Shown: piece by piece, positions 41,321 through 51,711 of the stretch
Numbering within the stretch: position 1 is the first letter of the stretch
Layout of the letters: every line of letters starts with the position of its first letter
Assembly (NCBI GenBank): GCA_963764825.1
Contig: CAVXUA010000016.1
Location: 186,001-250,000, forward strand
Reading direction: 5' to 3'
Origin: JAZGGS01 sp963764825
GTDB taxonomy: Bacteria > Bacteroidota > Ignavibacteria > Ignavibacteriales > Ignavibacteriaceae
Length of the DNA stretch: 64,000 nucleotides
Program-made: the position numbers and the translations under genes
Notes under the pieces: generated by a model
What the model saw: only the letters and a program-made list of their open reading frames with translations
Told to the model about the DNA's origin: nothing
The model's database searches: none

Positions 41321-42631
41321 TTATTCCCGGTTGATTTCTATTTCCAGCCAGTCTTCCAGGGTTGAATAAATTATTTCCTTTTCATCATTGGAAAAGCTGT
41401 TAATTCTTGTTCTATGAGATCCACCTTCTTTAACCATTTTTATAGAATTTGTTTCTCCGGTTAGTTCGACTGCGGCAGCAGACCAGGTATCATTTTCGCC
41501 ATAAATAAATAGCATGTTGTTTCCCTGCTTTTGTACCCATTTGTTAATATCATGCATCAACGAGCAATCAAAAACCATGTTGTTATTTTTAGGTAAAAAT
41601 ATTTTACTTGTTGGTTCTTTAACTTCTTTAAGAAGATGCTTAAAGTCGGTAATATCGTAACCATAGTATCCCATTTCAGTATATGCCTGGTAAAAGAAAG
41701 GAGCGATTGGTTCAAGTCCCTGGTCAGAGAAATAACTGAATGATGAATTTGTCTCCAGGTGTTTTAAAAGTTCTTTGTTCGATGCATCTGTTAGTGGAAT
41801 ATCACTGCACTTGTCATTTGCCCATTGCCAAAAGGCGAAGGAATATTCCAGAACAATATATTCAAATATCATTCTTTCATTTCCGATTGAATAAGTGTAG
41901 CCCTTCTTTTCAGCTCTTTTCCTGAACATCGGGATAAGCTCATCAGCTCTTATTAAAACTTCCCGCTGAAATTGAATAATATTTTCACGGCATTCCTTTG
42001 TACCAACATTTCTTAGGAAGTGATAGATACGCGGATCTTCTTCTGCTAAATTTAATGGTGCAACATAAGGAACAGTTACCAGTACATCATCCGGATAAAA
42101 GTATCTATGGAAGATTGCAGATTGCCCGCCCTTACTAATTCCTGTACCGATCCAGTTTTCCTGATAAATATTTTTAAATGATTCAATAATATTATGATGA
42201 TCAGCTGCGGCGTTTTCAACAGTTAAATGTTTCCATTCCATGCTTTCCGGTTTAGATTCACCAAAATATCTGTGTTCAACAATTATCCTGTTGCAATGCA
42301 AGTATTTCTTCCAGTTCGCCCGGTCTGTTGTAAGTTAATAATATAGCCATCCATTTCAATAACCATCGGTAAAGATTCATCCCTGTGCGACAGGTAGAGC
42401 TTTTGTGTAAATTTTTCTCCATCCGGATTATGATGATCTACCGGTTGTTCGATAAAAATTTCGAATGCTTCTTTAAAATCTGAACCTGGCTCAATGATTT
42501 TCACACTAACAACAGTGGGTAATGATAAAATCTCTTTCCTTCAGATCATCTTGGCAAACAACGGATTGAAGAGAAATAGCTGATTAAAAGAAATGAGAAA
42601 CTCCAGTAAGATTTTTAACTATGATTTTCAT
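41321..42631 (-). CDS. Exported S37-type (PS-10) peptidase
   Basis: Serine peptidase of about 435 residues related to S28/S37 prolyl and tripeptidyl aminopeptidases. The IFIEQPVDHHNPDGEKFTQK segment is a hallmark of the family. The nucleophile lies in IGTGISKGGQSAIFH, the Asp in FIYGENDTWSAAA and the His in EGGSHRTRI. A hydrophobic N-terminus is split by frame changes near 42600 and 42540, and another lies near 42300. It is the last gene of a minus-strand run with proline-degrading enzymes, which suggests release of proline-containing peptides. Export is inferred. Confidence 0.8.
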
Positions 42632-42633
42632 AT

Positions 42634-43553
42634 CTATATAATCCTTCTAATTACTATTAAGATTTTAGTTTTATTTTTTGTCAAACGATATAATTGAGAA
42701 ACTAACACCCCAGTTAGCATTAAAACACATCCTATTAATCCTCTTAACGGAATTGCTTTCATCCAATATAAGCCAGCCTCCAATTAAAGCAAATACTGCT
42801 TCAAGACTCATAATAATTGCAGCATGTGCCGGATGTGCTTCTTTCTGTGCAACAACCTGCAATGTATAGGCGATTCCTACAGAACAAATCCCGCGTACAA
42901 AATATGGGATTGACGCATCGTAAATATTATTGATTGTTGTTGTTTCTGAAATTACAGCAGCAATAAGACTAAGAAATGAACAGATAATAAACTGGAAAAA
43001 AGCGAGTTGTATAGGATCAGTTTTAGGAGATATTTTACCAATGAGTAAAACATGTGATGCCCAAAAAAATCCACTAATCAAAACAAGCATGATCACCAAG
43101 ATCCGATTGAGAATGATTCTGTTACACTTAAGAAATATAATCCCGATACAGCAATAATGGCACCAATCCATGTTCCAGCAGAAGTTTTATTTTTTAAGAA
43201 TAAACCAAACAGTGGAACAAAAATTATGTAAAGCCCGGTTATAAATCCTGCTTTGCCTGCAGTTGTATAAACCATTCCGATTTGCTGAAAAGTTGAACCA
43301 AGAAAGAGAATTATACCGGCTACAAATCCTCCATAAATAAAGTATTTATTTTTAAGATAAGAATAATTTTCTGAAAGTCGAATTTCCGTTTTTTATTAAG
43401 AACCAGGAAGGGGAGTTAAGGAGAGAGCCACCAAGCGCAAACCGTATCGCATTAAAAGTATAATGGACCAACAAATTCCATCCCCGCACGTTGGGCAACA
43501 AAAGCGAATCCCCAGATAATTGCTGTAATAAAAAGTAGAATGTTTGATTTCAA
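42634..43553 (-). CDS. EamA (drug/metabolite transporter) family protein
   Basis: About 300 residues with ten hydrophobic segments in two EamA repeats. The N-terminal LLFITAIIWGFAFVAQRAGM and the second-repeat AHAAIIMSLEAVFALIGGWL are typical. Frame changes near 43395, 43120 and 42765 break it; in the corrected last frame it reads GCVLMLTGVLVSQLY and ends just before the peptidase start. A TTG start is used. It could export or import an amino acid or peptide product of the cluster; this is inference. Confidence 0.78.
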
Positions 43554-43561
43554 TTACGAAT

Positions 43562-44452
43562 TTAGCTTTCGATTAATGAAGCTTCAATTAAAATATTTTT
43601 TAATTCTTGCTTGGCTTTCTCATCCAACGGATTTAAAGGAAGTCTTGGATTTCCACCATATAAACCCATCATATCCATTGCAGCTTTTAGTCCTGCTACG
43701 CCGAAGGTAGTTGTTATTGCTTTATTTACAGGTACCATTTTCTTCTGTAATAGTTCAGCTTCCTCCATTTTTCCTAGATGGAACAGTTTCTGTATGTTGA
43801 TACATTCTGTGGGAGCAATATTTGCCAGGGCAAGGATGCCACCGCATGCACCATCCTTTAATCCCTGGAGTAAAACTGAACCTGTTCCAACGAAAGTGTG
43901 AAAATCATTTGCAGTTCTCGAAATAAATTTTGCTGTTAGTTCTGTATCTCCTGAGCTATTTTTTATTCCCACAATATTATTATGTTCAGAAAGTTCAGCA
44001 ACAGTATCAGGGTGAATATTCACATTTGTAAATTTAGGTACATTGTAAATTATAACAGGAATTTTCACTGAATCAGCAACGGCTAAGTAATAATTAATAA
44101 AAGTTGAGTGGTTCATTTCGGATTTGAAGAAGGAGGGGGTAATAATGAGGGCATAATCGGCTCCATTTTTACTTGCTTCATTCGTTAAAGATATAGTTTC
44201 TTTAATTGAATCTGTGCCAGTACCAGCTATTACAATTTTTTCGGAAGGAACGTGCTCCCGAATAAAGGATATCATCTTCAGTTTTTCTTCTTTTGTTAAA
44301 AATACTGACTCACCATTAGAACCGAGCACAACATATCCTGCAAGATTCATTTTGGATAAATTTTCAATATTACTTTTAAGTTTATCAAATGCGACTTCAT
44401 CATCAATAAATGGAGTTGTAATTGGTGATATAATACCCTTTAATTCTTTCAT
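43562..44452 (-). CDS. DapA-family lyase/aldolase
   Basis: A 296-residue TIM-barrel Schiff-base enzyme. GSNGESVFLTKEEK, YNVPKFTNVNIHP with the Tyr of the catalytic triad, and IVGIKNSSGD with the lysine are family signatures. It differs from the real dapA at 55989 in its context: it sits next to proline dehydrogenase and a hydroxyproline enzyme. Candidates are 4-hydroxy-2-oxoglutarate aldolase (end of hydroxyproline breakdown) or 1-pyrroline-4-hydroxy-2-carboxylate deaminase. The residue pattern seen does not decide between them. Confidence 0.75.
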   Translation of the reverse strand: MKELKGIISPITTPFIDDEVAFDKLKSNIENLSKMNLAGYVVLGSNGESVFLTKEEKLKMISFIREHVPSEKIVIAGTGTDSIKETISLTNEASKNGADYALIITPSFFKSEMNHSTFINYYLAVADSVKIPVIIYNVPKFTNVNIHPDTVAELSEHNNIVGIKNSSGDTELTAKFISRTANDFHTFVGTGSVLLQGLKDGACGGILALANIAPTECINIQKLFHLGKMEEAELLQKKMVPVNKAITTTFGVAGLKAAMDMMGLYGGNPRLPLNPLDEKAKQELKNILIEASLIES

Positions 44453-44482
44453 TATAATATTTTATTTATTCTTTAGTTAGAT

Positions 44483-45412
44483 CTATTTACTTAATAAATT
44501 TTTTAGCATAAAACCAACGTTTGCTGGTCTCTCAGCAAGTCGGCGCATATACCATGGAAACCAAGCTTCACCGTAGCTTATCAAAACTCGTACTCTGTAA
44601 CCATCGGCAGCTAATTTTAACTGTTCGAATGATTTAATGCCATAAAGCATATGAAATTCCATATTACTTTTATTTATTCCCAATCGTGCTCCCTCATCCT
44701 CAATTCTCTTAACCAGGTTCATATCGTGAGTTGCAAATGCAGACCGACAATTCAGTTCTTTTAATTTACCAAGAAGAAATTCAGTTATTTTAAAGAAGTT
44801 TTCATCTACTTTCTTCTTACTTTTAAAAGCAACTGTTTCAGGTTCCTTATACGCTCCTTTTACAAGCCGGATGGCTGGATTTATATCCATCATTTGCTCA
44901 ATATCTTTCATTGTCCTGTATAGATAAGCCTGCAAGCATAAACCAACATTATTGTATTGCTTCTTAATCTTTTTGTAGAAGTCAATCGTTTTATCTACAT
45001 AAGAGCTGTCTTCAATATCAATAAAAACAAAATTATTATGGCTTTTTGTTTTAGCTGCTATTTGCGAAAAAAATTCAAAAGTTTTATCGAAGGAAAGATC
45101 AAATCCAATTTGGGTTAATTTCAGTGAAATTTCAATATCCAGGTTTTCGTTATTTATTTTATCAAGAAGAGAAAGGTAATGTTGTGCATTCGCTTCTGCT
45201 TCTTCAAGAGTTGTTATATTCTCACCAAGATGCGTAAATGTTGCTGGAATATTATTTTCCAGAAGCTTCCTGGTAGCTGTAATTGCATCTTCCACAGTTT
45301 CACCGGGCATAAACTTTTTAACGGCGCGATTGGTAAATTTCATTTTAGGGAATCTCTTTTTCAACCATTCATTTTTAGAACACCATAGCAGTAAATTCCT
45401 TCCTAGGCTCAT
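44483..45412 (-). CDS. Proline dehydrogenase
   Basis: FAD enzyme of the PutA/ProDH TIM-barrel family that oxidises L-proline to 1-pyrroline-5-carboxylate. At 309 residues it is the short monofunctional form. The signature RRLAERPANVGFMLKNLL at the C-terminus contains the substrate-binding Arg pair. ISLKLTQIGFDLS and RLVKGAYKEPETVAFK are further conserved blocks. It is followed 11 bases upstream by the M24 peptidase gene. No pyrroline-5-carboxylate dehydrogenase is in the window. Confidence 0.92.
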   Translation of the reverse strand: MSLGRNLLLWCSKNEWLKKRFPKMKFTNRAVKKFMPGETVEDAITATRKLLENNIPATFTHLGENITTLEEAEANAQHYLSLLDKINNENLDIEISLKLTQIGFDLSFDKTFEFFSQIAAKTKSHNNFVFIDIEDSSYVDKTIDFYKKIKKQYNNVGLCLQAYLYRTMKDIEQMMDINPAIRLVKGAYKEPETVAFKSKKKVDENFFKITEFLLGKLKELNCRSAFATHDMNLVKRIEDEGARLGINKSNMEFHMLYGIKSFEQLKLAADGYRVRVLISYGEAWFPWYMRRLAERPANVGFMLKNLLSK

Positions 45413-45423
45413 AAAGATTTCTT

Positions 45424-46611
45424 TTATTTTTTAATTAAAATTATTTCTTTTTGTGGATGAGAAAGCCAATCAGCTCCGTTATTTGTTACTACAACCATCT
45501 CCTCGATAGTTGCGGTGCCTCTGCCGGGAACATCCAGCCTGGGTTCAATTGTAAAAATCATTCTTTCTTCTAATGGGAAAAAAGGTTTCTGTGCATATTT
45601 CTCCCAGGGTGGACCAAGAAGGGCAGTGCCATCATGCGAAAACCTTCCAACCTGGTGCCCAAGTCCATGAGGAAATTCATCATACCCATTTTTAACAACA
45701 ATATTTCGGGCAATTGCATCAATCTCCTTTGCGATTACTCCTGGTTTCATTGCCTGTTTTGATGATTCAATTGCATCTACAATTGTATTAAAACCTTTCA
45801 TAACATCTTCAGGAGCTTCAGTTTCATCATTCTCAAGAATGTAGAAAGTTCGCTGCATATCCGAACAGTAACCATTCCACTTCACTCCAAAATCCATATT
45901 GAGGACATGCCCTCGCTCAATTTTTTTATCAGTTGGTGCATAATGAGCGCCTTCAGTTTCCGGTCCTGTAAAAACAGCAGGGCAGACCGCTGGTTCCCAC
46001 GCGTAATCTAGATTTTGTTTTTCAACTTCGGATTTTATAAAAGTGGCAATCTCTTTCTCAGTTTTTCCCGGTTTGATGAAGCCAGTAACTTTATTAAAAA
46101 TTTCTTCAGTTACTTTTATTGCTGATTTGATATTATCGATTTCTGAATCTGATTTTCTTCCACGCAATGCCGATACAATTTTCTCTGCAGATACAATCCT
46201 GTCTTCTAATCCAATCTCTTTAAGCATGTTGAATATTGTAAGAAACATTCCATGTGTTATGCCGTCCGCAATTTCACTTCCTTCTGAATAATTAAGTGCG
46301 ATTGATTTCGGATTTATTTTTTTCAGATAAGATTGAAAAGGTTCCTTTATTCCTTCAATAAATCCAACCACAGAATTATACGCCCCGGTTTCTTCAACAG
46401 TTTTCTGATCATACTTACCAACTATGGCATGTGCTTTAGCATCTTTAGAAATTATTATGGCAGAGTGCCAGGTAAGATCTGCGGGAACCAAAAAATTAAG
46501 CGAGGGATCGCCGTTTATAGCGCTTTCTCGAACAAAGGTTATCCAACAATCGGTGTTAAATTCTGTTAGAAGTTTTTTTGCCTGTTCAACTTTTTCTTTA
46601 ATGAGCATCAT
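45424..46611 (-). CDS. M24 family Xaa-Pro peptidase
   Basis: Metallopeptidase of 395 residues, in frame, with the creatinase-type N-terminal domain and the pita-bread C-terminal domain. Metal ligands are DFGVKWNGYCSD (two Asp), HGLGHQVGRFSHDG (His), FTIEPRLDVPG (Glu) and ATIEEMVVV (Glu). Proteins with this organisation are Xaa-Pro aminopeptidases or prolidases that release proline from peptides. Its place next to proline dehydrogenase supports that role; a creatinase-like activity is less likely. Confidence 0.88.
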   Translation of the reverse strand: MMLIKEKVEQAKKLLTEFNTDCWITFVRESAINGDPSLNFLVPADLTWHSAIIISKDAKAHAIVGKYDQKTVEETGAYNSVVGFIEGIKEPFQSYLKKINPKSIALNYSEGSEIADGITHGMFLTIFNMLKEIGLEDRIVSAEKIVSALRGRKSDSEIDNIKSAIKVTEEIFNKVTGFIKPGKTEKEIATFIKSEVEKQNLDYAWEPAVCPAVFTGPETEGAHYAPTDKKIERGHVLNMDFGVKWNGYCSDMQRTFYILENDETEAPEDVMKGFNTIVDAIESSKQAMKPGVIAKEIDAIARNIVVKNGYDEFPHGLGHQVGRFSHDGTALLGPPWEKYAQKPFFPLEERMIFTIEPRLDVPGRGTATIEEMVVVTNNGADWLSHPQKEIILIKK

Positions 46612-46647
46612 TACTCCAATAATTTAGATGATAAGGTTATTTGGAAC

Positions 46648-47688
46648 CTACCTTAATATGAAACCTTTTTTCAGAGGGTCTTCCGGGTCAATTAAAAATT
46701 CATGTTTACCTGTTATGAATGCATTCCCTTCAACTTGAGGAATTACCGCATCATATTCGCCAAACTTTGTAGTTTGATGAATACTGCCAGTAAACTTTGT
46801 ACCGATTATACTTTCTATAATCATTTGTTCATTTAAATCAATTTCACCTTTAGCATAATGAAGAGCCATTCTTGCGCTGACTCCCGTTCCTGTAGGACTG
46901 CGATCCACTTCACCTTCTGCAAATATGCAAACATTCCTGCTGTCTGCATCCTCACTGAGAGGTTTACCATAAAATATTGTTCCATAAAGAAAGCTTAAGT
47001 CTTCTTCAAACGGATGTTTGATCGGAAAACTTCTCATCACAGCATTTTTAATTGACATACCTTTTTTAATCAATTCACGGAAGTTTTTTTCTTTCATTTC
47101 AATTCCAAGCTCATCTGCATTTACAAATGCGTAGAAAGCTCCGCCAAAAGCAATATCAAATTTTACTTTTCCAATACCGACAACTCAAATTCAATATCTC
47201 GTTGTTAATACAAAGGAAGGAACATTATGAAAATAAACTGATTCAACTTTTCCATCTTTCATTTTTGCAAACGAGGTTACTAATCCCGCGGGTGTATCAA
47301 TTTTAATTTGTGTGATTGGTTCTTTCAATTCAATCATTCCGGTTTGAACAGCAACTTTTGTTAAAGCAATAATTCCGTGTCCGCACATTGTGCTGTAACC
47401 TTCGTTGTGCAGAAACAATACTCCGAAATCCGAATCCACTTTTTCCGGCTCTGTAATAATTGCACCATACATATCTGCATGTCCACGTGGCTCAAACATC
47501 AATGCTGTTCTTATATGATCCAGGTTCTCCTTCATATATTTTCTTTTTTCAAGAATAGTATTACCCTTTATTTCAGGTACTCCTTCTAGTATGATTCTTA
47601 GTGGTTCTCCTGCGGTGTGAGCATCTATGGTTTTTATTTTAAGCCAGTATTTTGGAGAGGACCACTTGTGAAATTGTTCTTTTAACAT
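46648..47688 (-). CDS. Proline racemase family protein, trans-3-hydroxy-L-proline dehydratase type
   Basis: About 347 residues with a frame change near 47200. The first catalytic Cys is in TMCGHGIIALTK. At the second position, where racemases and epimerases have Cys, the sequence reads DRSPTGTGVSARMAL, with Thr. The Cys/Thr pair is the known signature of trans-3-hydroxy-L-proline dehydratase, which yields 1-pyrroline-2-carboxylate. DAHTAGEPLRII is the usual N-terminal block. It heads the minus-strand run with M24, proline dehydrogenase and the DapA-like lyase. Confidence 0.87.
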
Positions 47689-47886
47689 ATAAAAAAAATA
47701 TATTTTAATTTGAAAGAGAAAATTTTCATTTTAATTCAAAAAAACTTATAGTAATTATTCTTACCATTCTTAGCAATACGAATATATTCGATTACCATCT
47801 ATCACAATTTGGATTACCAAGTGTTGCACTTCCTTCAACTTTAATTTAATTTTAATTGTATCGAAACAAAATAGCGGGATAAATCA

Positions 47887-48350
47887 TGCCAAAATATACT
47901 CTCACTGTAAACGAAAAGAAACAAATTGTTGATGTAGATGCCGGTACCCCGCTTCTCTGGGTTCTAAGAGATAATCTTGGAGCTAACAGGAACAAAATAT
48001 TCATGCGGAGAAGGAATTTGTGGCTAATTGCATAGTTCACATTGATGGAAAAGCAGAACGTTCGTGTATTCTTAATGTTGAAGATGTTGTTAGGAAATTC
48101 AATTACAACTATTGAAGGTTTAGCTGAAAAACAGGATCATCCAATATTTAAAACCTGGATTGAGTTAGAAGTGATGCAATGCGGTTATTGTCAGCCTGGA
48201 CAAATAATGACGCTGGCTGCAATGCTAGAACAAAATCCAAAAGCAACAAGAAAAGAAATTGATGATGCAATGAATGAGGTTCTTTGCCGGTGCGGAACAT
48301 ATCACAGAATTAGAAAAGCTGTTGATAAATTAGTCGAGGAGGGGCAGTGA
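47887..48350 (+). CDS. iorA: Molybdenum hydroxylase [2Fe-2S] small subunit (isoquinoline 1-oxidoreductase alpha-like)
   Basis: About 155 residues with two [2Fe-2S] domains. The plant-type cluster reads YSCGEGICG, then C, and later SC; the second domain has QCGYCQPGQIMTLAAML and LCRCGTYHRIR. These are hallmarks of the xanthine oxidase family. Frame changes lie near 47975, 48025 and 48095. The stop overlaps the large-subunit start (ATGA) with GAGGAGGGG just upstream. The iorA symbol marks similarity only; the substrate is not known. Confidence 0.82.
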
Positions 48351-50472
48351 TGAAAAAATTCCAAAATAAAACGGCGTGATTTTATAAAAGTAGTTGGCTT
48401 AAGTGGTGGTGGATTATTTCTTGCATCTTATGTTCCCATTACAAAATGCTATTAGCTAAACCTGGCGATGATCCAAAAATATTTGCACCGAGTGTTTATT
48501 TGAAAATAGATTCAAATGGGGTTGTAACTATTATTGTTCACAGATCAGAGATGGGGCAGGGAGTTAAAACTGCACTACCCATGCTTATTGCTGAAGAGCT
48601 TGAAGTTGATTGGGATAAAATATTAATCGAACAAGCGGATGCAGATCAAAAATATGGAAGCCAGACAACTGGCGGAAGTACAAGCATAAGAAGAAACTGG
48701 GGACCATTACGAGTTGCAGGTGCTACTGCACGTGTAATGCTAATAACTGCAGCAGCTAATAAATGGAATGTTGCAATTGAGAACTGTGATGCTGAAAATG
48801 GTTTTGTTATCAATAAACTAAATAACGAAAAATTAAGTTACGGTGACCTCGTTGAGGAAGCATCTAAGCTGCCCGTTCCGAAGGGCATTAAGCTAAAAGA
48901 TCCAAAAGATTTTAAGATTATTGGAAAGAGAGTGCATAGAGTTGATACACCGGATAAAATTTATGGCAGAGCAAAGTTTGGAATTGATGTTGTAATTCCC
49001 GGAATGTATATATGCGGCTGTCGGTCGATGTCCTTCATTTGGCGGAAATGTAAAAAGTGTTGATTCGACTAAATCAAAAACTTATCCCGGAGTAAAAAAT
49101 GTTGTTCAAATCTCAAATGGTGTGGCGGTAATTGCTGATTCAACCTGGCGTGCTTTTAATGGAAGAGATGCACTTAATATTCAATGGGACTTAGGACCAA
49201 ACGTAAATATCAATTCTATGGATATTCATAATGAGTTAGTTAAAAAATCAAAAACGGACGGTTATGAATTTCAAAGCAGAGGAGATCTTAATAAAGAGGT
49301 TGAAGGCGAAAAATTACTGAATGCTATCTATGAAGTTCCTTTTATTGCTCATGCTCCAATGGAACCGATGAATTGTGTTGCAAAATTTGAAAATGGTAAA
49401 GCGGAACTTTGGGCGCCATCACAAAATCCACAGAATGTAAGAAGCGAAGTTGCAAAAGCACTTAGCGTAAGTGAAGATGATGTGACAGTTCACGTTACTT
49501 TGATGGGTGGCGCATTCGGGAGAAGATTAGTTAGTGATTTTGCAGTAGAGGCCGCAGAGATTTCAAAAGCATCGGGTAAGCCGGTAAAGCTAACCTGGAC
49601 ACGTGAAGAGGATATGAAATTCGGCTGGTACCGTCCTCCCAGTATGCACGTTTTAAAAGGTGCAGTTGATAATGAGGGAATGGCACTTAAATTTTCTCAC
49701 CACGTAATTGCACCATCCATTGCGCAGATGCGTTTTGCACCTAATCTGCTGCCTGCACAATACGATATTTTTGAGGGAACTGATAACATCCAATATCAAA
49801 TACCGAATTTTAAAATTGCCGGAACAGCAATTCCAACCCACGTGCCTATTTCGTGGCTGCGTTCTGTTTACAATACTCAAAATCCTTTTGCAATCGAATC
49901 GTTCATTGATGAAATGGCATTTATTGCTGATGACTGATCCTGTCGAATTCAGAAGAAAAATGCTTAAGGATGATTCACGACTTAAAAATGTTTTAAATGT
50001 TGCTGCTGAAAAATCGGGTTGGGGTGTTGGTAAGATTCTTCCAAAAGGAAAGGGAAGAGGGATTGCGTTATTTAAGGGATATGATAGTTTTTGTGCGCAA
50101 GTTGCTGAAGTAACTGTAAAAGATAATAAAATAAAGATTGATAGAATTGTTGCAGTTATTGATTGCGGCATTGTTGTAAATCCTGATCTTGTTGAATCTC
50201 AAATGGAAGGCTCGATAGCATTTGCTTTATCTGCTGCACTGAAAGGTGAAATTACTATTGAGAATGGTGGAGTTAAGCAAAGCAATTTTAATGATTATGA
50301 AATACTCACTTACAGCGAAATGCCAACCGTTGAGTTTCATTATATTAAAAACACTTACCGCGTTGGCGGAGTAGGTGAAGTCGGGGTTCCACCGTGTGCA
50401 CCAGCAGTTTGTAATGCTATATTTGTTGCAACAGGTAAGCGTATAAGAAAATTACCAATAAAACTGAGTTGA
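48350..50472 (+). CDS. iorB: Molybdenum hydroxylase catalytic subunit with Tat signal (isoquinoline 1-oxidoreductase beta-like)
   Basis: About 705 residues. A twin-arginine signal (RRDFIKVVGLSGGGLFLASY after correcting a break near 48372) points to periplasmic folding and export. The molybdopterin-binding domain shows SEMGQGVKTALPMLIAEEL, QTTGGSTSIRRNW, MGGAFGRR and the catalytic Glu region VGGVGEVGVPPCAPAVCNAI. Other frame changes lie near 48442, 49010 and 49935. Isoquinoline or aldehyde oxidoreductases are the nearest types; the substrate is unknown. It sits on the plus strand inside the proline/hydroxyproline cluster. Confidence 0.85.
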
Positions 50473-50479
50473 AATTAAT

Positions 50480-50510
50480 GAGGATGCCATATTCACTACG
50501 TGACATCCTC
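50480..50510. terminator. Hairpin between convergent genes
   Basis: GAGGATG / CATCCTC form a 7-bp stem around a 17-base loop, with CA/TG pairs extending inside. There is no T-run, so it may be a factor-dependent terminator or mRNA stabiliser. Confidence 0.4.
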
Positions 50511-50518
50511 TAAATATC

Positions 50519-51079
50519 TTACATCGGCCAAAGCCACCCGAATATCCCAGCGGTAAATAGAGCATAGAGCAGACTATCAAACAAAGATTTTAAAGTTGAA
50601 GCCCAACCCTTTTTATACCAGATGCTGTTTTGGATTAGAGCTAAACCATAACCAAGAAAAGCTGTAACACCGACAAAACGAAAAACAGAGAGATAGTGAT
50701 CACCAGGTTCTAAAGCACGCCCCGAAATGTAGGCAGCAAAAATTCCAACGATTATAGAGAAAACAAACCATAAAAATAGTTGTCCGCCCATTTTTGGTGG
50801 TGCGTTTTCCAGTACGGTCATAAGAGCAACGGGACCTTTTTTCATTTTTTCAATAAATTCAGGTGAACTCATTTCCTTCATTTCTTTAGCATGAGGAAAG
50901 TGATACTCTCCAGGCGGAATGTTGTGCTTACGTAAGTCATCCAAAACTGCTTCCTCGGATGGTAACGCTTTAAAATCGCTGTTGTGATATTTAAGCACCA
51001 TATGAATGATTGAACTAAGAACAAACACTGCAGCTGCCGAAAGCAGTATAGGCAACCAAAGTGAAATTATAGAAACCAT
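50519..51079 (-). CDS. Conserved-looking membrane protein
   Basis: 186 residues, in frame. It has an N-terminal membrane helix (VSIISLWLPILLSAAAVFVL), a soluble segment of about 70 residues, and three C-terminal helices. No functional motif or known family is recognised. It lies downstream of the HypD-like gene on the same strand but separated by another gene and gaps, so cotranscription is uncertain. Confidence 0.6.
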   Translation of the reverse strand: MVSIISLWLPILLSAAAVFVLSSIIHMVLKYHNSDFKALPSEEAVLDDLRKHNIPPGEYHFPHAKEMKEMSSPEFIEKMKKGPVALMTVLENAPPKMGGQLFLWFVFSIIVGIFAAYISGRALEPGDHYLSVFRFVGVTAFLGYGLALIQNSIWYKKGWASTLKSLFDSLLYALFTAGIFGWLWPM

Positions 51080-51229
51080 ATCATCTCCTCAATTTTGTTT
51101 GTTATTTGTTATGAATTAACCCTCTGCAATAAATATAATAAAAATGAGGTGTGATATGAAAGGATTTAAACTAAGTTTTTTAAAAATGCTAAAACTGGAA
51201 ATAAATTGAGTTGGTTTTATGAAGTAAAA

Positions 51230-51679
51230 TTATAGGAGTGAAATAATACCGAGTATAATTGCAAAAATTTGTTGCGATATTCCTAAGTATTTTCCAAAAT
51301 CACCAAGATCATATTTTTGTCTCTTTTTATATTCTAAAGCCAGCGAGTTTCGAAGCGATTCCTTAAATAAATTATATCTATCAATAGTGCCAGATGGTTT
51401 ATTCAGCGGTGAGAAAAATGTTCTTTGATACAGTATTGAATAGGTTAACTTATTTCTAATTAAGTTAAAATCGGGCTTGTAAATGGTGAATATTTTTGAA
51501 TCATAATTATAAAATATAGTAGGATTGATAGTATCAAATCTGATTGGATAATTCACACCATTTGAAATATTAAGTGCAGGTGATCTACTCTCTAACGAAT
51601 CATCCTCCTCCCTCAATTGTGCAAATCCGAGTTGCGCAATTAGAACAAAATAGATAATAAGTACTATTAAATAAGACAT
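51230..51679 (-). CDS. Exported protein of unknown function
   Basis: 149 residues with a signal peptide (SYLIVLIIYFVLIAQLGFA, then QLREEDDS) and a C-terminal hydrophobic helix (QQIFAIILGIISLL). The middle contains several Tyr and Asn residues. No family is recognised. It follows the HypD-like gene after 32 bases and may be cotranscribed. Confidence 0.55.
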   Translation of the reverse strand: MSYLIVLIIYFVLIAQLGFAQLREEDDSLESRSPALNISNGVNYPIRFDTINPTIFYNYDSKIFTIYKPDFNLIRNKLTYSILYQRTFFSPLNKPSGTIDRYNLFKESLRNSLALEYKKRQKYDLGDFGKYLGISQQIFAIILGIISLL

Positions 51680-51711
51680 ACTTTAACACCGAAATTGATG
51701 AAAATGTAATA

